DNA from: Holophagae bacterium
GTDB taxonomy: Bacteria > Acidobacteriota > Holophagae > Acanthopleuribacterales > Acanthopleuribacteraceae
DNA length: 64,000 nucleotides
Direction of reading: 5' to 3'
NCBI GenBank assembly: GCA_030429565.1
Contig: JAUIFE010000022.1
Coordinates: forward strand, 62,001-126,000
How positions within the stretch are numbered: the first letter of the stretch is position 1; each line of letters opens with the position of its first letter. Under the pieces are notes generated by a model. That model saw only the letters and a list, made by a program, of their open reading frames with translations. It was not told the DNA's origin and did no database searches. The position numbers and the translations under genes are program-made. Below are positions 36,490 to 45,708 of the stretch, piece by piece.

Positions 36490-38712
36490 TCAGGCAAGTT
36501 GACTGGAACGGCGAACGGCCCATTCCAGGCTGGCGATTAAAAGGAGTATCGGCAAGCTCCAGATCCAATTGCGAATTTTGATGCGATGGGTTTCGATCAC
36601 GTGCTTGTCCTCGGGGGTCGCCATCGCCAGTTGCTTACTGTTAAAGCGGTCGGCACGCGACTGAAAGGTCCCGTTTGAATAGTTGGCCAAACGCTGTAAG
36701 GTTTCGGGCACGAGGTCGAGGTTGCGCAACTCGTCTTGGGAACCGCCGAGGAACAAGGTGCGCGGCCGTGAGAGATCGGCCCAAGGGGCATCGGTAAATT
36801 GGAGGCGGTAATAGCCGGGGCGCTCGGCAGTGAAGGTTTTTTCGGCGCGCCCACTGTAGTCGGTGGTAAACGACAAGTTGACCGGGTCACTGCGATCATC
36901 AAGCGGCACCACCTGCAAGGTGGCCTCGGTATTGGCGGCGGGCTCGTAGTTGCGCCGACGCAACAGCACTTCCACGTCGAGTTTCAACGGGTTGGCGGCG
37001 GTTTTGGAAGTGGTAATGCGCACTTGGTTAAGCGCCGGGTCCTGGATGACCCACTTGAGCGCCTGTTCCCAAAAGTCGTAGTAGGATTCACCGGTTTTGC
37101 CGGCGGCCAAAGCATCCCTTTGCCACTTCCAACTCGAACTTGTATTGAGAAACAAAGTCCGCCCACTCCCTGGCTCCATTACGGTTAACAGTGGTTGCCC
37201 GCCTTTGTCCTGGAGCAAGGTTTCAGCGCCTTCGTTGAGGCGAACACCGGCCATGGTGCCGGTAAAACTCATGGTTTCGCTGTCGAATAAACGCAGCATT
37301 GGGTGGTTTTTGCCCAGGCTGGTCAGGATCGGTTGATGTGGCTTCTCGTCAAAAGGCGTGCGGTAATTGGGCGGCACCAAGGGCAGGACCTCCGCCAACG
37401 GTGTTAAACCCAAACTGGGTCCGCCGGCGGTACGCGGCCCACCGACAACCACAAAACCGCCGTGGTGGTTTTGCACGAATTCTTTGATCTTGTTCATCAG
37501 GCGCCGCGCCTGATAGGAGTCGTTGAAGTAGTTGCCGGCATCGAAATCTTGGAATACGACGACATCGAAGCCAAAGAGTTGGCGGTCGAAGATCTCCTCC
37601 GTCGGGAAAGGCACCAAGGCCATTTCGTCGTGGGGAATGCTGCGGTTATCGGTGCCGATCTGCACATGCTCTCGTGTACGCATGATGTAAAAGGCGGTTA
37701 AGTCGACCAGCGGATCGCGCTCAAACATGGCGCGCAAACCCTGCAAATCCCAAGTGATACTGCCGGAAATATGCAGAACACTGATTTTGTCGCGACCGAT
37801 ATCTACCAGCACTTGTTGGCGGTTGTTTTCGGTGTTGCTTTCCAGGTGGTGGGGCGGAATGTGGATGGTGTAGAGATGCTCGCCCTGCTGTTCGGGATAA
37901 AACTGGAACTCAACCGTGCCGAAACCCTGGTCGTCGAGAACAAGGTCCTTGATTTGAATGATGTTTTCACCGTCGAGCAACTGGGCCTGAGTTTGGAAGC
38001 CGTCCAGGTTGCGCACGATGATGGTGGCGCGAATGGTCAACGGAGCGCGCACAAAGGAAAAAGCGGGCGCGTCGATGGAGTGAATGGCAACCTCGGGCCC
38101 GGACAACTGATCGCCAATGAGCAAGGTGTTGATAGGAGGAGCGTTCAAACGACGCAGCCACTGACGCGTATCGTCAACCGACATTTGACTGAAACGACCC
38201 AGGTCGTGGCCGTCGGACAAAATGGTCACGGCGGTGTAATCGGAGTGTTTGCTTAAAAACTGCGACAAGCTCGAATGAAAGTCGGTGCGGTTACCGGAAA
38301 GTCGCCGCGGTGCCAGCTCGGCACCCAAGGGGTCGCTCACGGTCTGATCAAACTCAAACACATCGAACTCGGTGCCGTTGCGGCGCAAGTCCTCGAGCAC
38401 GGAGAACGCTTTTTGATAACGGCTACTGCCGTCTTCAACCTCGGCGCCCATGCTGCCGGAACGGTCGATGAGCACGGCCATCCGCGACGGTTGCGGTTCG
38501 ATCACCTGGCGGGTCAAGGTGGGATGGTGCAACAGAAAAAAGCCGGAAGCGAGCAGAATGAACCGCAACACGGCGGAAACCACGCGCACCAGCGGCGGTT
38601 GAAAACGCGTCGCCGACACCGAGTAACCAAACACGGCAAGCGTGGTTAACAGGACGGTGATTTCGAGCCAAATCGGGCCGATCGGCTGGAGTTCTAAGTG
38701 GGGCCAATTCAT
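36490..38712 (-). CDS. Membrane vWA protein with glutamine-amidotransferase-like domain
   Basis: A 740-residue protein with two N-terminal helices (about 13-33 and 46-62), then a vWA domain whose MIDAS begins VLIDRSGSMG (D83, S85, S87). A beta-sandwich region follows, then a class I GATase-like fold (NHHGGFVVVGGPRTAGGPSLG) that lacks an evident catalytic Cys, a carboxypeptidase-like Ig segment and a last membrane helix (IWSLPILLLIASLEWAV). This architecture is typical of BatA-neighbour proteins in acidobacterial and planctomycete operons. GAGGAGG precedes the ATG at 38712, and ATGA overlaps the stop of the DUF4159 gene, so translation is coupled. Confidence 0.88.
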   Translation of the reverse strand: MNWPHLELQPIGPIWLEITVLLTTLAVFGYSVSATRFQPPLVRVVSAVLRFILLASGFFLLHHPTLTRQVIEPQPSRMAVLIDRSGSMGAEVEDGSSRYQKAFSVLEDLRRNGTEFDVFEFDQTVSDPLGAELAPRRLSGNRTDFHSSLSQFLSKHSDYTAVTILSDGHDLGRFSQMSVDDTRQWLRRLNAPPINTLLIGDQLSGPEVAIHSIDAPAFSFVRAPLTIRATIIVRNLDGFQTQAQLLDGENIIQIKDLVLDDQGFGTVEFQFYPEQQGEHLYTIHIPPHHLESNTENNRQQVLVDIGRDKISVLHISGSITWDLQGLRAMFERDPLVDLTAFYIMRTREHVQIGTDNRSIPHDEMALVPFPTEEIFDRQLFGFDVVVFQDFDAGNYFNDSYQARRLMNKIKEFVQNHHGGFVVVGGPRTAGGPSLGLTPLAEVLPLVPPNYRTPFDEKPHQPILTSLGKNHPMLRLFDSETMSFTGTMAGVRLNEGAETLLQDKGGQPLLTVMEPGSGRTLFLNTSSSWKWQRDALAAGKTGESYYDFWEQALKWVIQDPALNQVRITTSKTAANPLKLDVEVLLRRRNYEPAANTEATLQVVPLDDRSDPVNLSFTTDYSGRAEKTFTAERPGYYRLQFTDAPWADLSRPRTLFLGGSQDELRNLDLVPETLQRLANYSNGTFQSRADRFNSKQLAMATPEDKHVIETHRIKIRNWIWSLPILLLIASLEWAVRRSSQLA

Positions 38713-39455
38713 ATACGACGCCTCCTCTCGATAATCGGTGGAAACGCTCGGTCTTTTTTGTAATTCAGGGTAAGGGTGTAGTACGTCATGTTGATGCCGA
38801 GGCGGAAACACAACTCGCGACGGAAGCCACCGCCGATTTCCATGTTGTAACGCCAACTGCCCAACTGATCGGCTTCCATGGCACCGAGTAAATCGTTATG
38901 GGAGAAAAAGGCGCGGGTGCGGCCGCCCATGGTCCACCCCTCGAGAAAATCACTTTTGTTGAGCCGGCCACGCGGCTCCTTAAGCAGGTAATAACTTTGG
39001 TAAACAGCGTGGTCGCGCGGCAACACGCCAGGCCCCTCGAGTTCGGGGTAAACCCTGCGCATCAGCTTAAGCGCGGCTTCGTAGAAACCCGTGTCTCCCC
39101 GGGGCGAGGTATCGTCAAACAACAAAATACCGCCGGAATTGAGCACGAGCCGCATGGCACGCGCGTCGCCGGCGCTGGGTTGTTTAAAGGCGGCGCCGCC
39201 GCTAATGACAAAAAATGGCGAGTTGACCTTGGTAATTTGTCCGAAATTGACAATACTCGGCTTGGTTTCAATCGGGATATTGCAGCGTTTCTGCACTTCA
39301 AAGCTGAGTTTGACGAGCGCCCGTGAGCGCGCTTCCCATTGATCGCCCAAACGCAAGAGACAGTACTGAAAAGCGCCGCCGTCTTCGGCGAGAGCGGGCA
39401 CACAGGCGGCGGTCAACAAGGCGCCGCCGGTGAGCAAAAAGCGTCGTCGATCCAT
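38709..39455 (-). CDS. DUF4159 protein with twin-arginine-like signal
   Basis: A 248-residue exported protein of the DUF4159 family. It starts MDRRRFLLTGGALLTAAC: a Tat-like RRRFL motif and a possible lipobox cysteine at 18, so it may be a Tat-exported lipoprotein or cut after PALA. The mature part is a flavodoxin/GATase-like alpha/beta fold with NSGGILLFDDTSPRGDTGFY, the DUF4159 hallmark. The start is set to the ATG at 39455 because its first base is the last of the upstream gene's TAA, with GGGGGAGG before it. The stop overlaps the next gene by four bases. Role unknown; always found with vWA/MoxR genes. Confidence 0.85.
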   Translation of the reverse strand: MDRRRFLLTGGALLTAACVPALAEDGGAFQYCLLRLGDQWEARSRALVKLSFEVQKRCNIPIETKPSIVNFGQITKVNSPFFVISGGAAFKQPSAGDARAMRLVLNSGGILLFDDTSPRGDTGFYEAALKLMRRVYPELEGPGVLPRDHAVYQSYYLLKEPRGRLNKSDFLEGWTMGGRTRAFFSHNDLLGAMEADQLGSWRYNMEIGGGFRRELCFRLGINMTYYTLTLNYKKDRAFPPIIERRRRI

Positions 39456-41446
39456 TAGCGCCTCCCCCATTGACGGCTGACCCGCGCCGCCACGAAACTT
39501 TCAACTAAAATAAAACCAAACAGCAACCATTGCACCTGTGGTGCCAACTCGGCGCGCACATAGCTGCGGAAGCCGGCTTGCTCCATCATCGACTGCGACG
39601 GATCGTCGCCTTGATCGGCGATTTGTTCGAACGATTTGAAGTTGAGCTCTTCGTCGTCCAAACGGACTTGCACAAATTCGGTGCGGTTATCCACAGTACG
39701 CGTATAAATGCCAGGTTTTGGTCCCGAAATATCGAGACCGCGAAACGGCGCGGCGATGTGCTTGGGGTTAAGGGTGTCGGCAATCCCGAGCGCGGTCACT
39801 TCTGAAACGGTGTAATTCTGGTAAGCAACGGTGCTATCTTGCTCGGCCAAATAACGCATCATTTGTCGGACAAAAGGCACGTAGCCGAAACCCAATGCAA
39901 AGTTGTTCCAGTCGAGGTCCATCGAGCTGGTCCACACCACGAGGCGCCCGGGGTTGAGGTCAAGGGTGACCAACAACGGCGTCCCGTCGGCAAAGGCAAT
40001 CGGGACTTTGGCTTGGCCGCGCCCGACGGTCAGCAGGTTGAAGCGGCCAATGTTGACGCCTTCCAGATACGAGGCCCAGGCATCTTGCTCGAAGGGTGAA
40101 AACAGTGGATGGTCGAACTCGCGAATCAGGCCGGGCATGGCCGGTTCAAGTGTTTTGGTTTCCCAAATCTCAAGACCGTAATCACTGAAGAACTGGTTCC
40201 ATGCGGTGGTGTCGACGCGCGCGCCCTGGGAAATAAACACGCCTTTTCCGGCGGCCAGCGCCTGCTTGAGCAGGGTGGTCTGCGGCAAATCTGCATTGAG
40301 CATGCACAACACGTCGGCCCATTCAATTTTGGCGGGCGTCAAGCCGGCGGGACTGATAATGTCGAGGTCGTAACCGTACTGTTGGCTTTCCTCAAGGCCG
40401 AGCGCATTCTTAAAGAAAAAACTTTCGGCGTGCAGCGCCTCGGGACTGGGATCGCCGTCGAGGATAAGGATTTTGAGACGACGGTTGCCACGCGGTGCGT
40501 AAATGATCTCGTTATCCAAATCAAAATCGTCATCGGGTAAGCGCAAGGTAATGGTCGCCGGCGTTTCTTGGTTCATCCCGAAACGGTGCGCAGCGCGATC
40601 AAAGCCATCGAGGCGGAAAGGGTGCTTGAGCGAAACCCCGTCGGAAAAGGTAAGCTGCAGGTCGGCTTGGCCGCCGGCGCTACCGCCGTTAACGAGACCG
40701 ACCTCAATCGAACCGGCATCGGCGGCGACCTGATCGACCTTGGCGAGGCCCAGGTTGGCGACGTCGGGTTTGTTGCGGACGGCGTTGTAAATCACTTCTA
40801 AGGCATTGTCGCGTTCGCTCGGCACCTGTGACCAAGCCGATAAACTACCGTCGGTGTAAATGCGCAGAATGGCTTGGTTCCATTCTTTTTCTTTAACCAA
40901 CTCGCGCGCCTTGCGATAGCCGTCGTCCAGACGGGCGGCGCCGGTGGTTGCTTTGAGCTGAGGCAAAAGCGCGCTCACCTCGGCGCTGGTTTGCGCGCTA
41001 AAAGCCTCGGGATTCGACGCTAACAGCAACAATGTCGGCGACGCACCACTGCGCTGGTCGAGCAAATCACGAATTTGCGAGACGGCACGATCAAAAAAGC
41101 GCTCGCCCTCGGGAGCGGCCATCATCGACACGGAATCGTCGAGCAAAATCACCATCGGCGTGTTGACCTTCAACCCGGAAGCGCCGAATTTCTCATCGAC
41201 ATAGGGTTTGGCAAAGATCAGCACCAAAAAAAGAACAATCAGTAAGCGGAAAAGCATCAACAGCCATTGCTCTACATGAAAACGCCGTTTGCGTTTCTTT
41301 TCAGCGCGCAGCAAAAAGTCGATGGCGGGAAAGGCATAGCGTTCAGCGCGCGGCTTGTGACGCATGTGCAGGTACAGGGGCACGCCTAACACCAGCAACC
41401 CGACAAAAGCGAGCGGCGCGAGGAAAGATATGTTGAGCAGGCTCAT
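39455..41446 (-). CDS. BatA-like membrane vWA protein
   Basis: A 663-residue protein. The N-terminal BatA domain is clear: MSLLNISFLAPLAFVGLLVL (helix 1), HMRHKPRAERYAFPAIDFL, then helix 2 (LLMLFRLLIVLFLVLIFAKPY). The vWA MIDAS reads VILLDDSVSMM. A GATase-like region follows (VLCMLNADLPQTTLLKQAL, GKGVFISQGARVDT) with a final helix (WLLFGFILVESFVA). Bat proteins were first linked to aerotolerance in Bacteroides. I prefer the second ATG (41446), eight bases from AGAGGT, over one at 41452 that is too close to it. The gene follows the DUF58 gene by 36 bases. Confidence 0.88.
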   Translation of the reverse strand: MSLLNISFLAPLAFVGLLVLGVPLYLHMRHKPRAERYAFPAIDFLLRAEKKRKRRFHVEQWLLMLFRLLIVLFLVLIFAKPYVDEKFGASGLKVNTPMVILLDDSVSMMAAPEGERFFDRAVSQIRDLLDQRSGASPTLLLLASNPEAFSAQTSAEVSALLPQLKATTGAARLDDGYRKARELVKEKEWNQAILRIYTDGSLSAWSQVPSERDNALEVIYNAVRNKPDVANLGLAKVDQVAADAGSIEVGLVNGGSAGGQADLQLTFSDGVSLKHPFRLDGFDRAAHRFGMNQETPATITLRLPDDDFDLDNEIIYAPRGNRRLKILILDGDPSPEALHAESFFFKNALGLEESQQYGYDLDIISPAGLTPAKIEWADVLCMLNADLPQTTLLKQALAAGKGVFISQGARVDTTAWNQFFSDYGLEIWETKTLEPAMPGLIREFDHPLFSPFEQDAWASYLEGVNIGRFNLLTVGRGQAKVPIAFADGTPLLVTLDLNPGRLVVWTSSMDLDWNNFALGFGYVPFVRQMMRYLAEQDSTVAYQNYTVSEVTALGIADTLNPKHIAAPFRGLDISGPKPGIYTRTVDNRTEFVQVRLDDEELNFKSFEQIADQGDDPSQSMMEQAGFRSYVRAELAPQVQWLLFGFILVESFVAARVSRQWGRR

Positions 41447-41482
41447 AGGCATCGACCTCTTAAGCGATTCGTCGTGGAACGA

Positions 41483-42403
41483 TTAGTACATCTTGCGCAA
41501 TTTTTGGGCACGCATGGGGCCGTTTAAACAGTTGGCCAGCACGCGCGAAGGCGCGTCGTCGGTGCGGACAATGTGGTAATCCACGCCGATTTTGCGCATG
41601 GCTTCACTCAGGCGTTCCTGATGTTCCTGCAGCGCTTCCATGTATTGGGCACGTATTTGTTTGCTATCGGCCACCAAAAAGCGGCTGTCTTCCATCGACT
41701 CAAATCGATAAAAACGGTTAAACGGGAATTCCAACTCATCGGCGTGCAGCACTTGAAACACAATCAAATCGTGACCGCGACTTTTCAAGATGCGGATTTT
41801 GGCCATTAAAGCATCGACATCAACCAAGAAGTCGGAAAAAAGCGCGACCATGCCACGATGCACAATGCGATCCTGGGCGTGCTGCAACAAACCCATAATG
41901 TCCTGGCCGCCACTGGGCTGCACGGAATCAATCACATCGCAAATTTGCTGGATGTAGGCGATTTGGCTACGCGGCGGCAAAAACTTCACCCCTTTTTCGC
42001 CGTGGGTCGACAGCGCCACGCTGTCCGATTGGCGAATAAGGATGTAGGCCAAGGCGGCGGCCAGCATGGCGGCATACTGAAACTTGCTGACGGCGCCGTG
42101 CCCGGTTGGGTAGTCCATGGAACCACTGGCGTCGAGCAACAGGTAGGCACGCAGGTTGGTGGTCACCTCAAACTGTTTGACGTGGTAGTGATCGGTACGC
42201 GCAAACAGACGCCAATCGATGTAACGCAGTTCGTCACCCGGGCTGTATGAACGGTGCTGGGCAAATTCGACCGACCCCCCGCGAAACGGTGAGACGTGTT
42301 CGCCGACAAGGGCACCTTCGACCACGGTACGGGCACGCACCAATAAACTTTTGATGCCGACCAACACTTCCGGGCTTAAGTTTGCAATTTGACCAGTGCT
42401 CAA
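41483..42403 (-). CDS. DUF58-domain (vWA-like) protein
   Basis: A 306-residue cytoplasmic protein of the DUF58 family, regular partner of MoxR ATPases. Family marks are GEHVSPFRGGSVEFAQHRSY, YSPGDELRYIDWRLFARTD, and a vWA metal site LLLDASGSMDYP. It is the first gene of the seven-gene operon. The start appears to be TTG (42403): GGAGGAG lies nine bases upstream and no ATG or GTG occurs before the conserved region. A TTG start may tune expression relative to the rest. Confidence 0.92.
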   Translation of the reverse strand: MSTGQIANLSPEVLVGIKSLLVRARTVVEGALVGEHVSPFRGGSVEFAQHRSYSPGDELRYIDWRLFARTDHYHVKQFEVTTNLRAYLLLDASGSMDYPTGHGAVSKFQYAAMLAAALAYILIRQSDSVALSTHGEKGVKFLPPRSQIAYIQQICDVIDSVQPSGGQDIMGLLQHAQDRIVHRGMVALFSDFLVDVDALMAKIRILKSRGHDLIVFQVLHADELEFPFNRFYRFESMEDSRFLVADSKQIRAQYMEALQEHQERLSEAMRKIGVDYHIVRTDDAPSRVLANCLNGPMRAQKLRKMY

Positions 42404-42815
42404 ATCTGTTTACTCCTCCAGCCGATCACGCGGCGGCCCTCAAAATTTTCGACGCCTGCTAAACCACTTGGTAGCAGGAAGCGTACCGAAAAGAGTTTCC
42501 CTATTTATGCGAGAGCGACGCCTGTTTCGTTTCATCATTTATAACAGTAATTTCATCTTTCCACACCCTGGAGTCAAAAAACATCGGGGTTACCGTGCTT
42601 TGTCCAAATCGAAGAACCTTGACTAAAGGGCCGAGGCGAGCGACGGTTCGGCGTAGGGGGTGCCGCCCCGTCGCGGACATCCCACGATCCAAGCACGTAC
42701 CCTGTCGCAATGCACCGGGTCGCGCCAAAAAGTCGTGGTGAACGCCTCTTGTTAACAACGCGTAAAGAACGCAAAAATTCGGCGAAAAAAAGTCCCAAAA
42801 AGAGGCTCGCACGCG
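42404..42815. other. Spacer upstream of the MoxR/vWA operon
   Basis: 412 bases: promoter region of the operon and 3' flank of the lipoprotein gene. T-rich tracts follow the lipoprotein stop on the minus strand (around 42782-42800) but no good stem precedes them. No coding frame is credible. Confidence 0.45.
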
Positions 42816-43511
42816 TTATTGGAAACCCGTCAGGTCGATGTACTTAGGCGCCAGCAGGCTGCGGAAGGCGGTCACAGCTTCGACACCGGTCTTTTCACCG
42901 ATTTCGCTGTCGAAGTCGAGGTTAAAGCGCGCGGTGGTGTCGCTGATCTTGTTGAGATTGGTCGCGGTGATTTGCGGCCCGGTCAATTGGATTTGCAAGT
43001 TAAGCCCACTCAAAGAGGTACGCAGCATTTGCATTTGGTTTTCCAACAGAGCGTCGTCCATTTCGGCAAACGCCTGGGACATTTCAGTATTCATGAGATG
43101 CCAACGGGCCTTGGCGCCGCTGCGATCAAGCCGCATCAGTTCGTTGGAGGTGGCGTCCATAAAGGCGGCGGCGTCTTTGACGTAGACGACGACGTCAACA
43201 ACCCGCACCCCGTCCGTGGAGGTGTTGCTGTACTTGCGCAGTTGCCCGGCGTTGTCGGCCAAATAAGCCTTGAGACGCTCTTCGTTGAGCAACGGCATTT
43301 CGTTGCCGGATTGGCGAGCCATATTTTCCAGCATGTCGTGCATCTGATCGAGCATTTCGAGCCGGATTTGGGTCACCCCGGAACCGTCAGGTCCCAGATT
43401 CATGGTGAGTTGGATCTGAACACAACCGGTAGCAAAAAAGGCCACAAACAAAACAGCCGCCACGCGCAACCGGGAGGCGGTAAAAAGGGAAAAACCAGAT
43501 AATGAAGTCAC
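42816..43511 (-). CDS. Putative lipoprotein of unknown function
   Basis: A 231-residue protein. The start is the GTG at 43511, with AGGAG eight bases before it; this gives a clean lipoprotein signal with a hydrophobic core (VAAVLFVAFFATGC) and the acceptor cysteine at 30. The mature part opens VQIQLTMNLGPDGSGVTQIR, a strand followed by helices rich in Met and Glu, then NLQIQLTGPQITATNLN. This pattern (ubiquitin-like strand after the Cys) is common in uncharacterised acidobacterial and deltaproteobacterial lipoproteins. It lies 114 bases downstream of the S1-type gene on the same strand. No family name can be given. Confidence 0.8.
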   Translation of the reverse strand: MTSLSGFSLFTASRLRVAAVLFVAFFATGCVQIQLTMNLGPDGSGVTQIRLEMLDQMHDMLENMARQSGNEMPLLNEERLKAYLADNAGQLRKYSNTSTDGVRVVDVVVYVKDAAAFMDATSNELMRLDRSGAKARWHLMNTEMSQAFAEMDDALLENQMQMLRTSLSGLNLQIQLTGPQITATNLNKISDTTARFNLDFDSEIGEKTGVEAVTAFRSLLAPKYIDLTGFQ

Positions 43512-43625
43512 GTACTTCGCTCCTAATAAAGTGACCCGGCAAAGGGAAGAGAGCGAAGGACGAGCCCATTCCCGGACAAAGGTGCGCTCAGCCGAGCGCA
43601 CCGTCCGAGCAATGCAACAGCCGCG

Positions 43626-45020
43626 TTAGTTGCGATCCGTAAAGAAGGTCGCAAACGGGTTGTTGTTCAGACTTTCTTCCTTTTCCAGGAAGTGGCCCAG
43701 CGTTCCGTTGTCAACGGCGGTTGAATCGCCTTTGAGAACGAAAGTGTAACGACCACGTTCATCGACTTCTTCAAGAACGACACTGTGCTGACTGCCAATG
43801 GCGAAGTGCTCGAGGATGTTTTTCATCGTCCCCTGTTTGAGCGTCCGCTTGGGAATCAAGCCGCGCGCGGGATCGTCGAGACCCTGCACCAGAATACCGG
43901 CGGGGATCACTTTAACGACCTCGGCGCTCAGTTCGTCGCCAGGCTTGAGATTGGAGCGAATTTCTTCATTCCAACCGGGCAATGCCAGCGCGATTTTGCG
44001 TTCGTTGAGGTTGATATCAACCAATTCCAATTCGACTTGTTCGCCGTCTTGGAAGCTGTCGATGTCGATGTTCTTGCCTGCTTTTTTCATGAAACGCATG
44101 GGCAAGAGACCGTCCACCGCGGGAACCAGGTTAAAAAATACGCCGAAGTTGGTTTTGCGAACAACGGTGCCCGTCACGGTTTGACCCATTTCAAAAGGCA
44201 GGGTGTCCCAGGGATCGGGCAACAGCGCTTTGATGGACAAAGAGATGCGTTCTTTGCCGTTTTTGTCGATTTTGGTTTCCAACAGCTTGACGTCAACTTC
44301 TTGACCGACGGTCAGCACGTCTTCAACGCGGTGAACATTGTGGTGGGCCAACTGGCTGATGTGCACCAGACCGGTCAAACCGCCGAGGTCGACAAAGGCA
44401 CCAAAGGATTGGATGTCGCGAACTTTGCCGGCTAAAACGGCGCCGGGCTGCAACTTCTCGCGGGTTTCGCGCATTTTGGCTTGACGCTCTTCTTCGATCA
44501 GGGCGCGGCGCGAAAGCACGACGTTGTCGCTGGCTGCGTCGAATTCAATCACTTTGAATTCGTAGGTTTGGCCCAAAGCGGCGGCGCGATCTTCTTCGTT
44601 GCGGAAGCCAAGTTGCGAGATGGGGCAGAAACAACGCACACCTTCGACGTTAATTTCAAAACCGCCCTTAATGGCGGCTTTGACCTTACCTTCAACCGGA
44701 ACACCTTTTTCAAAGGCGGCGGCAATTTTGCTCGTGTCGCCGAAACCCATCACCGGGTCCAAGCTCAGAATGATCGGCTGCTTGTTCTTAACAACAAACA
44801 CCTCGATTTCCGAACCGTCTTTGAATGCGGCGAAACGCTCGTCTTCTTCGTCAACGGTTAGCTGCGCTTCGGTGCGCATGCCGATGTCGACATAAGCTAC
44901 ACCTTTGGACACCATAACTACGGTGCCAGTCAATTTTTGACCAGGCTGAACATACTTCACTTCGTTGGCCTGAGATTCGTTTAAAAGTTGTTCAAAACTG
45001 GGTTCTTGTTGCTCTTCCAT
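43626..45020 (-). CDS. rpsA: S1-domain RNA-binding protein (30S ribosomal protein S1-like)
   Basis: A 464-residue protein built of about five S1 (OB-fold) domains near 27-92, 107-172, 195-262, 281-350 and 366-432. The third, LAGKVRDIQSFGAFVDLGGL..GLVHISQL, is the best consensus unit; the second has the KGGFEINVEGVRCFCPISQL (20 residues) form seen in ribosomal S1 domain 2. S1 binds mRNA leaders and helps initiation on the 30S subunit. E. coli S1 has six domains and 557 residues, so this is a shorter form like those of several other phyla, and could instead be a related S1 paralogue. GGAG lies ten bases before the ATG. A 7-bp hairpin sits about 110 bases upstream (45128-45157). Confidence 0.85.
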   Translation of the reverse strand: MEEQQEPSFEQLLNESQANEVKYVQPGQKLTGTVVMVSKGVAYVDIGMRTEAQLTVDEEDERFAAFKDGSEIEVFVVKNKQPIILSLDPVMGFGDTSKIAAAFEKGVPVEGKVKAAIKGGFEINVEGVRCFCPISQLGFRNEEDRAAALGQTYEFKVIEFDAASDNVVLSRRALIEEERQAKMRETREKLQPGAVLAGKVRDIQSFGAFVDLGGLTGLVHISQLAHHNVHRVEDVLTVGQEVDVKLLETKIDKNGKERISLSIKALLPDPWDTLPFEMGQTVTGTVVRKTNFGVFFNLVPAVDGLLPMRFMKKAGKNIDIDSFQDGEQVELELVDINLNERKIALALPGWNEEIRSNLKPGDELSAEVVKVIPAGILVQGLDDPARGLIPKRTLKQGTMKNILEHFAIGSQHSVVLEEVDERGRYTFVLKGDSTAVDNGTLGHFLEKEESLNNNPFATFFTDRN

Positions 45021-45708
45021 GTTTACTTAGCTCCAGACTCACGGCACTGTTCACCGACACAGCGGGACGACAAAAACGAGCAGCAAGAGCACATTTTGTC
45101 TTTTAGCGCCTCTACAATTGATATGGTGGAAACCCTTTCGCGGGGGAACCGGTTTCCGAGGGTCGGTCGGTCATGATCGGAAGGTCTTGCTCGTCACGGC
45201 CGACACCAACACATCATCGGCATTCGGCAAGTGGAAAGGCGACCAAAGCGCAACTCAGGTAAATCGACCCACCGAGGGGGTCGAACGAGCAAGCACACAC
45301 AGGTGACCGCATACTGACCCGCTATTACTATATACCAGAGTGCCCGATAAAGCGTGTTCAATTCTGACGAAAGTGTGTCGACCGTATGCCGACCCCCTGT
45401 CGCCAGACCTGAATCGTGCATCATACCGCAAAACGTCGCGGGGGTCGACGGGCGAGCGCAAGCCGACAACCCCGGCGTGGTGCAGCAGCGTGACATCCGC
45501 CACGCAAAGGCGTCGGCTTGGGTTTGAGCGTGACCCGCTTCGGTGATATAGTTTGGGCCTGGCATGAACGCGAAAAGCAGCGCCGAGACGGGGCCCCGCA
45601 ACGCCCCCGCGCCGACGTCGCCACAGCGCAACAGGTGACGCGACACACCCCACCCCGGCTAACCCCACCTCGTTGGTCGTGGCGCAACATCATTCTCAGG
45701 GAAGGTCC
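45021..45708. other. Spacer between divergent rpsA-like and dNK-like genes
   Basis: 688 bases with both promoters. GGAAACC (45128-45134) and GGTTTCC (45151-45157) form a hairpin that would lie in a long leader of the S1 gene. Overlapping open frames at 45194-45668 lack ribosome sites and I do not call them. Confidence 0.45.

Noticed and set aside
45194..45668. Overlapping minus-strand frames of up to 150 codons
   Set aside because: No Shine-Dalgarno site and Arg/Cys-rich composition typical of non-coding high-GC DNA.
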